Shown here one piece after another: positions 1-5,082 of a stretch of 7,506 nucleotides of DNA. The DNA lies in the NCBI GenBank assembly GCA_002502295.1, contig DANX01000104.1, positions 21,482 to 28,987 on the forward strand. The letters run 5' to 3'. The translations under genes were made by a program, and so were the position numbers. This DNA is from Euryarchaeota archaeon UBA561. GTDB taxonomy: Archaea; Thermoplasmatota; Poseidoniia; Poseidoniales; Poseidoniaceae. The notes beneath the pieces were generated by a model. That model searched no databases and was not told the origin of the DNA. It saw only the letters and a list, made by a program, of their open reading frames with translations. Numbering within the stretch: position 1 is the stretch's first letter; each line of letters starts with the position of its first letter.

Positions 1-73
1 CTGAAACATCCGCAAGCCAATCGCCTGCTGTTTTGTTGAACAATTCTGGCCGTGCTGAGCAACAATCCCCGCT

Positions 74-1471
74 TCAGCCCATGTTGGAAAGGGGACCTTT
101 CATGAATTCGCGAAGCAACACGGTAGCATAGCTCCCTGAGCCTAACGTGAACCGGAACCTGACACAAGCTCCTTCGGGGTGCCAACGGTCTTCCTTTCCA
201 GGACCTTGCGCCCAACGTTTGCCAAGCGTGCTGCTCTCGGCGATGGGGACGGTGTCCACCGAGAATTCCTTGAATTCAGCGACCAAACCTCGACGAGTGC
301 CTTTTGAGGACAGCCGCGGGATGGCTTCAACGTTCCACGAGACTTCTGCCAACCCCTCGCCCTCGATGGTTGCTTGTTCCAAGGCGCCTGGTTCGCCCTC
401 ACAGGTTGATGTTTCACTGCCTGGCAGCGGTCCAGTGGTGGTCAATCGTCCAAGGTCGCAATTGCGTCCAATACGGTTGAGCGTTCGTTCTTGTACAACA
501 ACGCATGACTTCACATCGAGTTGGTTCTTCTCGTCAACTCTGCCAACGATGTCACCTGCGACCGGTTGAGCAAGGGGTAAACCCTCCTCAATGCGTCGTT
601 GAAGTGATTTGTTGAACACAATTGATTGCAGGGCATGGACGGTCATCAACTGAAGGTTGGTGGGCAATTTTCGAAACGCTCCAACGTAATCGTCTGGATT
701 GGAGAGGAGGTGTTCTATCATCCGTCGTTCAAAACCCATCCATCGGGGCAATTTTTCCAACAGTGAATCATCAAGTCCTCGTTCACGAATCTGTTGGCGA
801 ACGGCCTGCGCTTCGGCTTCTTCATTTGGTCCTTCCATGGAAAGATAGGTCATGACAGCCCCCTTCCAGTCTTCGTTCACCACGTGGCGCCCAACTTGGG
901 GTGTCACTGGTCGGCCTGAACCAAACCGTTGCGGGCCAATCCAATTTGGGAAGCGGTCGCCACCGATCATGGCGGTCATGCTTTGTTGAATGCGCTCGAC
1001 TTCTGCCATGGCTTCATCGTTCGACATCGGGGTCCCATCCGAGTGGCAGCACCCCCGGACAACGATGGTAAAACGGTTACCTCGGTGGTTTCCGAATCCG
1101 ATTTTTTGATGGGTTCGGCCGAGCACTTCAATTTCAACATCCGGGAGTTCAACATCGGCGACCTTGTTCATGGGAGCGTCGATGACGAAAAGTTGGGAGG
1201 TTACGGCCCGTTTGTCTTTGGTTCCGGCGAAAAAGACGCGATTTCTTGGAATGCGGAGTTTGGATGAGAGTTGGTTGCAAAACCGATTGGTTTCCCAGTT
1301 GGTAAGGGTGATTTTAGCAACCGTAAACCGTCCTCTGTTATCAAAATGAACCGGTGTAGCAATCTCCTCCACACGAAAGTCCGTTGTTCTTGATTTAATG
1401 ATTCCACCAATGCCTTGGTGGTCGGTGGCATACCCCTGCAAGCCGATGGCTTGAGCGATGGGGTCTGGCAT
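74..1471 (-). CDS. truD: tRNA pseudouridine synthase D (TruD)
   Basis: Cytoplasmic enzyme that isomerises a uridine to pseudouridine in tRNA (U13 in the characterised bacterial family members). The 465-residue product carries the family landmarks in order. An archaeal-type N-terminus has GIGGIIK (20-26) and DFRVEEI (31-37). The catalytic loop FAGTKDKRAVTSQ (81-93) places the presumed nucleophile at Asp86. GNRFTIVVR (131-139) is the NRF motif, followed by PNWIGPQRFG (175-184). The TRUD insertion domain includes RKLPTNLQ and HALQSIVFN (about 267-287), and a typical C-terminal GSYATVLLREFMK closes the protein. Length is normal and the protein looks complete and active. I chose the ATG at 1471 because it lies just before the conserved N-terminus. 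A TTG at 1507 would add 12 residues and overlap rpoL by 20 nt; GGAGG lies 14 nt upstream of it, an unusually long spacing. The gene follows rpoL by 16 nt, so co-transcription is likely. Confidence 0.96.
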   Translation of the reverse strand: MPDPIAQAIGLQGYATDHQGIGGIIKSRTTDFRVEEIATPVHFDNRGRFTVAKITLTNWETNRFCNQLSSKLRIPRNRVFFAGTKDKRAVTSQLFVIDAPMNKVADVELPDVEIEVLGRTHQKIGFGNHRGNRFTIVVRGCCHSDGTPMSNDEAMAEVERIQQSMTAMIGGDRFPNWIGPQRFGSGRPVTPQVGRHVVNEDWKGAVMTYLSMEGPNEEAEAQAVRQQIRERGLDDSLLEKLPRWMGFERRMIEHLLSNPDDYVGAFRKLPTNLQLMTVHALQSIVFNKSLQRRIEEGLPLAQPVAGDIVGRVDEKNQLDVKSCVVVQERTLNRIGRNCDLGRLTTTGPLPGSETSTCEGEPGALEQATIEGEGLAEVSWNVEAIPRLSSKGTRRGLVAEFKEFSVDTVPIAESSTLGKRWAQGPGKEDRWHPEGACVRFRFTLGSGSYATVLLREFMKGPLSNMG

Positions 1472-1487
1472 GGAGACAACCTGTCTT

Positions 1488-1745
1488 TCAGAGGCTGGCG
1501 TTTTCAAACTCGGAAGCGACGCCTCCGATGATGTCGTTCAAGACCTTCTCAACGCCTGCTTTGGAGGTTGTTCTGATGTAAAACTCAGGGTCGTCGAGTT
1601 CAGGATGTCCAGGGAAATAGTTGGCGTAGTCCACGCTTTTGTGGTTGTTCAATCGCTCACGGAGCACTTGAAGCGCAGTGTGGCTTTCGCCAATGATGCG
1701 AAGACGCAACTCGTTTTTCTCTTTCAAAAGGACGGTGACAGCCAT
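1488..1745 (-). CDS. rpoL: DNA-directed RNA polymerase subunit L (Rpo11)
   Basis: Small archaeal RNA polymerase subunit, the counterpart of eukaryotic RPB11 and of half of the bacterial alpha dimer. In the family it pairs with Rpo3 (RpoD) to form the assembly platform for the large subunits. The 85-residue product shows the usual pattern: an N-terminal strand with LLKEKNELRLRIIGESHT (6-23), a helix at about 24-35, the characteristic HPELDDPEFYIRT segment (47-59), and a C-terminal amphipathic helix (about 62-82). Length matches archaeal Rpo11. The reading frame stays open upstream to 1871, but those 42 extra residues are basic, do not resemble the family and lie in the divergent promoter region, so I chose the ATG at 1745. 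The gene heads a leftward pair with truD. No strong Shine-Dalgarno sequence precedes the ATG, so a leaderless or very short-leader transcript is plausible. Confidence 0.93.
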   Translation of the reverse strand: MAVTVLLKEKNELRLRIIGESHTALQVLRERLNNHKSVDYANYFPGHPELDDPEFYIRTTSKAGVEKVLNDIIGGVASEFENASL

Positions 1746-1773
1746 GATAACCGACCTTGCGACCTGCCCTCTT

Positions 1774-1781
1774 GTTTTGAA
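1774..1781 (-). promoter_or_regulatory. Possible TATA-like element for rpoL-truD
   Basis: Reading leftward, TTCAAAAC is preceded by the purine-rich GGAGAAGG, which could serve as a BRE. It is the only A/T-rich patch at a suitable distance upstream of the rpoL ATG at 1745. Initiation about 25 nt downstream would leave a leader of only a few nucleotides. The match to an archaeal TATA box is poor, so this is a weak positional guess. Confidence 0.25.
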
Positions 1782-1851
1782 CCTTCTCCTTGGACGGTGC
1801 CCTCTCATCGGGTTGAAGAGACACCTGATTTCCAACATCTGCACCTGTTTG

Positions 1852-1858
1852 TTTTTAT
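1852..1858 (+). promoter_or_regulatory. Candidate TATA box for the RND/MMPL transporter gene
   Basis: TTTTTAT is a T-rich element centred about 26 nt upstream of the ATG at 1881. That is the usual archaeal spacing between TATA centre and transcription start, so the transcript could begin at or very near the start codon (leaderless). This placement also supports ATG 1881 over the in-frame ATG at 1857, which overlaps the element. A weak AAGG about 7-8 nt before the ATG is the only Shine-Dalgarno-like alternative. The element is seen in the sequence; promoter function is inferred. Confidence 0.45.
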
Positions 1859-1880
1859 GCTCCATGGCCAAGGCTCAGCC

Positions 1881-4457
1881 ATGGAAAAGGCCGACCTTGA
1901 GGAACGCCTAGCAAAGGCGGCCCCGGCCTTTGCACAGAGTGCTCCGCTGATTGTTGGTCTCTTTACCGTCATCACCTTGCTGCTCGCCGGAAATTTGTAC
2001 CTCTCTCCTCCGACGTTCCAAACCGATCTCAATGATTTTTCTCCGGAAACCGAGGCATCAAAGGCTCACGATCGCATTCATGCTCATTTTCCGAACGAGA
2101 TTCGCCCCCTCTTTGTCCACGTTACCATGGACGACGGTTCAAACGTGTTGAGTTTGGACGCTCTCAAAGCAATGGATGAGGACCTCACTCACTACCAAAT
2201 GGAATCGGACAAACGGGAATCACTGGTTCAAGTGTGGACCACGGCGCCCGGTATTTTGCAACTTGCCCTGGATGAAGAAGGCGACGGACAGCCCTTGGCG
2301 AACTTCTCACAATGGTCTGGCGTGCTTGACGTGTTGTTTGATGAAAATGAAACCTGTGGCTTAACGGCCGATGACCAGTTGCTGTCTGCCGCCACCTATG
2401 CCTCATCAGCTCTGCTTCACAGTGATTTGGATTACGAGTCCGTTTGTATCTACCTCGATGACTCCACGGGAACCGCCGCTCCCACGGCATCCTCGACGCT
2501 GTGGGTGCTGGAAGTTGATCCCAATCTTGACGAAACACCGAGGAGGGTTCTACAGGATCAACTTCGGGATGTCTTCATCGAACGGTCTGAAACCTCCCCG
2601 CTCACCTATGAAGTCATCTCCAACGACCTGCTCGCTCATGACATCGACGAAGGCACGTTTGACAACCTCCTGCTGCTCGTTTTGCTGGCGTTTGCCGTCG
2701 TTGTTCTCATGCTCTCCGTGGCGTTTCGTTCGCTTTCGAGCGTCGTGTTTCCACTCGTCGGCCTTACCAGTGCGCTCATTTGGACCTATGGGATTCTCAA
2801 CGTTGCCGGAGCACGTTTTACCGCTCTGGAAGCAACCGTCGCGCCGCTCGTTCTGGGCTTGGGGATTGATTACTCGATTCACCTCCAACGTTCCCAGCGG
2901 ACGTTCAAGGAAGAGTTCCCAACGGCCTCGGAGTCGTGGTTGCGAGCCTGTGGGCACCTCTCCATGCCTCTCTCGCTGGCCGTGGTCACCACCGTGGCGG
3001 CGTTCATGGCGAACGTGATTTCCCCCCTCCCTCCCTTGGCGACGTTGGGTTATGCACTTTCCCTTGGCGTGATTTCCGCTTTCATCTCATCCACCTTGTT
3101 TGTGGGTGCACTGCACGTGATGTTTACGAAGGAATCCAAAGCGGATAGCCGTCCATCCCTACGGTTCCCCGGGCTCTCTCAACAAATCGTCAGAGTGCAA
3201 CAAAAACAACAAGTTGGCGTCATCTTAGTAACGGTGCTCATCTCAGGTCTCGCCATTTACGGAGCTGCATCCCTCGAAACGGATTTTGATCTTGCCGACT
3301 TCGTCAACGAGGACATGGAAATCATGGGTGTTCGGGATGATTTGACGTCGAGTTATGAGAGTGCGGGCTGGAAAGTCATTCATCTCTTGATGGAACCCGT
3401 CGAGGGAGAGGAGGCCATTCCTGGCGACCTCGATTTACTGAGCGAATTGCGAAACTTCCAATTTGACTTGAAGTCCAACAACGATGTGGTCGGGACAAAT
3501 TTCAGAATACCATCCCCTGCATATGAGGGCCCTTATCCACTTATCCGAGACGCCATTTTGAGAAATGAAAGCCTCGGTCATGCTCACAACATGGAAGTGT
3601 TTGCCGGCGAGGTCTACCCCATTGACCGCTCCGAACCGATCAATCTCGGAGCATTCCTCTCCAATCTTGCTGGGAATCAGAGCGTCGCAGACCCGTTGAC
3701 AGGAGAGACGTGGGATGACCGCCTCGCTCAAACGGTTCATCTCAACGGTCGAGAAATTGTACACCTTCGTCATGAAATCAGGGTAGAGGCCTCCACCTCT
3801 GTTGAATCAAGTCGTGTGGTGAACAATTTTGTCGGCATACTTGGTTCGACCGACGAATCTGGCACGCTGAAGTACCAACTCAAAAACCACGCTTCGCTCC
3901 ATGTTACCGGTGATTTGGTTATGCTTGAAACCGTGTTAAACGGTCTTACCGTCACTCAAATTGAAAGCACGGCCATTTCACTCATCGTGTCTTTCCTCGT
4001 TCTTTTCCTCCTCACGCGGCGAATCATGCCAGCCATCATTGTGTTGTTCCCCGTTGGTATCGCCTCCCTGTGGGTTGTGGGCTCCATGGCTCTTATCGGC
4101 CTCAAGTGGAACGTGCTTACCGTTATGGTGACTGCCCTTACCTTGGGTATTGGTATTGACTATTCCATTCACATGTGGCGTCGCTTTGAGGTTGAATTGG
4201 AAAAACGTGGCGACCATTGGGGGGCTCTGCGAGAGGCCTTGGACACCACGGGTGTCGCCTTGATGCTCTCTGCCCTGACCACCATGGCTGGATTTGCCGT
4301 TTTGTTGTTCTCCCCAATGCCGATTATCCAGGACTTTGGCCTGATCACCGCCATCACGGTCTTGTTCTCGCTGATGTTGGCCATCATGGTCTTGCCTGTG
4401 CTCGTTGAATTGTCCGCTCGTGGGCAAGAAACAACGAGCGAAGACGATGCATCTTAA
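1881..4457 (+). CDS. RND superfamily exporter, MMPL family
   Basis: Predicted proton-driven integral membrane transporter of 858 residues with the duplicated RND layout. Helix TM1 (about 21-41) is followed by an extracytoplasmic loop of about 220 residues, then TM2-TM6 (about 261-414), TM7 (444-463), a second loop of about 230 residues, and TM8-TM12 (about 697-842). Each half has the hallmark TM4/TM10 motif: GLGIDYSIH (326-334) and GIGIDYSIH (756-764). The Asp-Tyr pairs D330/Y331 and D760/Y761 match the proton-relay residues known in MmpL3-type proteins, so both halves look functional. Loop 1 contains two cysteines (C159, C189) that could form a disulfide. The substrate cannot be read from sequence; family members export lipids or other hydrophobic compounds. 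The frame is open upstream to 1458, but that part is antisense to rpoL and truD; ATG 1881 directly precedes TM1 and fits a leaderless promoter. The gene diverges from rpoL and converges on the DUF2240 gene. Confidence 0.9.
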   Translation: MEKADLEERLAKAAPAFAQSAPLIVGLFTVITLLLAGNLYLSPPTFQTDLNDFSPETEASKAHDRIHAHFPNEIRPLFVHVTMDDGSNVLSLDALKAMDEDLTHYQMESDKRESLVQVWTTAPGILQLALDEEGDGQPLANFSQWSGVLDVLFDENETCGLTADDQLLSAATYASSALLHSDLDYESVCIYLDDSTGTAAPTASSTLWVLEVDPNLDETPRRVLQDQLRDVFIERSETSPLTYEVISNDLLAHDIDEGTFDNLLLLVLLAFAVVVLMLSVAFRSLSSVVFPLVGLTSALIWTYGILNVAGARFTALEATVAPLVLGLGIDYSIHLQRSQRTFKEEFPTASESWLRACGHLSMPLSLAVVTTVAAFMANVISPLPPLATLGYALSLGVISAFISSTLFVGALHVMFTKESKADSRPSLRFPGLSQQIVRVQQKQQVGVILVTVLISGLAIYGAASLETDFDLADFVNEDMEIMGVRDDLTSSYESAGWKVIHLLMEPVEGEEAIPGDLDLLSELRNFQFDLKSNNDVVGTNFRIPSPAYEGPYPLIRDAILRNESLGHAHNMEVFAGEVYPIDRSEPINLGAFLSNLAGNQSVADPLTGETWDDRLAQTVHLNGREIVHLRHEIRVEASTSVESSRVVNNFVGILGSTDESGTLKYQLKNHASLHVTGDLVMLETVLNGLTVTQIESTAISLIVSFLVLFLLTRRIMPAIIVLFPVGIASLWVVGSMALIGLKWNVLTVMVTALTLGIGIDYSIHMWRRFEVELEKRGDHWGALREALDTTGVALMLSALTTMAGFAVLLFSPMPIIQDFGLITAITVLFSLMLAIMVLPVLVELSARGQETTSEDDAS

Positions 4458-5044
4458 GCGACTTCAAGTGCTTTTGCAATGTCGTCCATCACAAGTCCTT
4501 GTTCCCGGGCCACCAAAGCGTAAGCCATCCATGGTGTAATGAGGTGAAATGCCTTGATTTTGCGGTCGGCTCGTCGTTCTAACTCTTCCAGGGCCAGACC
4601 ACTTTGGCGTGAAATGAATTTTGCCACCCGGGATGTTAGACGCGCCCGTGGATCGTCTGAGAGGGTTGCATTTACACGCATCGGTGTTTGGGAGGAAGGG
4701 GACGTTGAGCTTGGTTGCAAGCGGCCATCCGATGATGTATCCTCGGTATCCTTCTCCTCTTGAGCACCGATGGCTAATACCGGATGCAACAACCGTGTAG
4801 GACGTGGAAACCAGCCGAAGGGGACGCTCACATCACCGAGGTCCAACGCAACCTGGAGGTGTTGTTTCTGCTCTTCCAACCAACCTGCTGCGACGAGGGC
4901 ATTGACCACTTCTTCAGCCTCGTGTGGTGCCACCCATTCCATGTCAAACGAAAACGCTCGCTCCACGTCCGGGCGGGCTAACTCTTCAGCACCTCGAAAC
5001 ACGATGGTGAGCGCACGACGAACATCGTTCAAATCCTCACTCAT
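4454..5044 (-). CDS. DUF2240 family archaeal protein
   Basis: The 196-residue soluble protein resembles the archaeal DUF2240 family, whose function is unknown to me. The N-terminal part (about 1-85) contains a helical segment and then FDMEWVAPHEAEEVVNALV (32-51), AAGWLEEQKQHLQVAL (52-67) and DVSVPFGWFPRP (71-82). The helix-helix-strand pattern looks like a winged helix, so nucleic-acid binding is possible but is only inferred from pattern. A polar Ser/Thr/Glu-rich linker (about 94-130) joins it to a helical C-terminal part (about 133-196) with RVAKFISRQSG and AYALVAREQGLVMDDIAKALE, which aligns by eye with the C-terminal segment of the family. No signal peptide or membrane segment is visible. 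The ATG at 5044 has GAGG only one nucleotide upstream, too close for a normal ribosome site. The gene follows the surface protein gene by 38 nt on the same strand, and its TAA overlaps the transporter's TAA. Confidence 0.78.
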   Translation of the reverse strand: MSEDLNDVRRALTIVFRGAEELARPDVERAFSFDMEWVAPHEAEEVVNALVAAGWLEEQKQHLQVALDLGDVSVPFGWFPRPTRLLHPVLAIGAQEEKDTEDTSSDGRLQPSSTSPSSQTPMRVNATLSDDPRARLTSRVAKFISRQSGLALEELERRADRKIKAFHLITPWMAYALVAREQGLVMDDIAKALEVA

Positions 5045-5060
5045 GCCTCATTGGAAGGAC

Positions 5061-5080
5061 CCTGCCTTCATGAAGGTAGG
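5061..5080. repeat. 20-bp near-perfect palindrome in the gap before the DUF2240 gene
   Basis: Nine of ten base pairs are symmetric around a TTCATGAA core at 5067-5074; only the 5064/5077 pair breaks the symmetry. The palindrome fills over half of the 38-nt gap between the surface protein stop and the DUF2240 start. Its centre lies about 26 nt upstream of the DUF2240 ATG, where a TATA box would sit for a leaderless transcript. It could be an operator overlapping a weak promoter, or a short stem (about 7 bp with a TCATGA loop) between two cistrons. It has no T-run, so it is not a typical terminator. Confidence 0.5.
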
Positions 5081-5082
5081 CA

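Noticed and set aside
1..73. Possible coding in the left edge after truD, where the truD frame stays open past its TGA and reads a plausible peptide
   Set aside because: TruD is already complete at its usual C-terminus, no ATG is present on the minus strand in a frame open for a useful length, and 73 nt is too short to decide. Readthrough is not supported.
147..569. 140-codon plus-strand ORF over truD
   Set aside because: It is antisense to conserved truD coding sequence, with no recognisable domain or promoter.
1472..1507. TTG start for truD with a GGAGG upstream
   Set aside because: It adds 12 residues not expected in the family, uses a rare start, overlaps rpoL, and the GGAGG is 14 nt away and explained by Gly codons of rpoL.
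1822..1847. Direct repeat CACCTG at 1822 and 1842, spaced 20 bp (two helical turns), just upstream of the transporter TATA candidate
   Set aside because: About two repeated 6-mers are expected by chance in a 135-nt region, so the spacing alone does not make a case for an operator.
1746..1871. In-frame 42-residue N-terminal extension of rpoL
   Set aside because: Archaeal Rpo11 proteins start at the KEKNEL strand region. The extension is basic, low in conserved features and overlaps the divergent promoter.
1458..1880. In-frame 141-residue N-terminal extension of the transporter
   Set aside because: It is antisense to rpoL and the truD start, codon-aligned with rpoL, shows no family similarity, and is far more polar than expected before TM1. 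The promoter geometry and the ATG at 1881 explain the start better.
2371..3018. 215-codon alternate-frame ORF within the transporter gene
   Set aside because: It is the +1 shadow of the transporter frame: rich in Ser, Arg, Pro and Trp, with no family resemblance. The overlapping frame carries the clear RND motifs.
3978..4427. 149-codon antisense ORF over the transporter 3' half
   Set aside because: Its His/Gln/Gly/Asp-rich composition is what antisense reading of hydrophobic membrane-helix codons produces.
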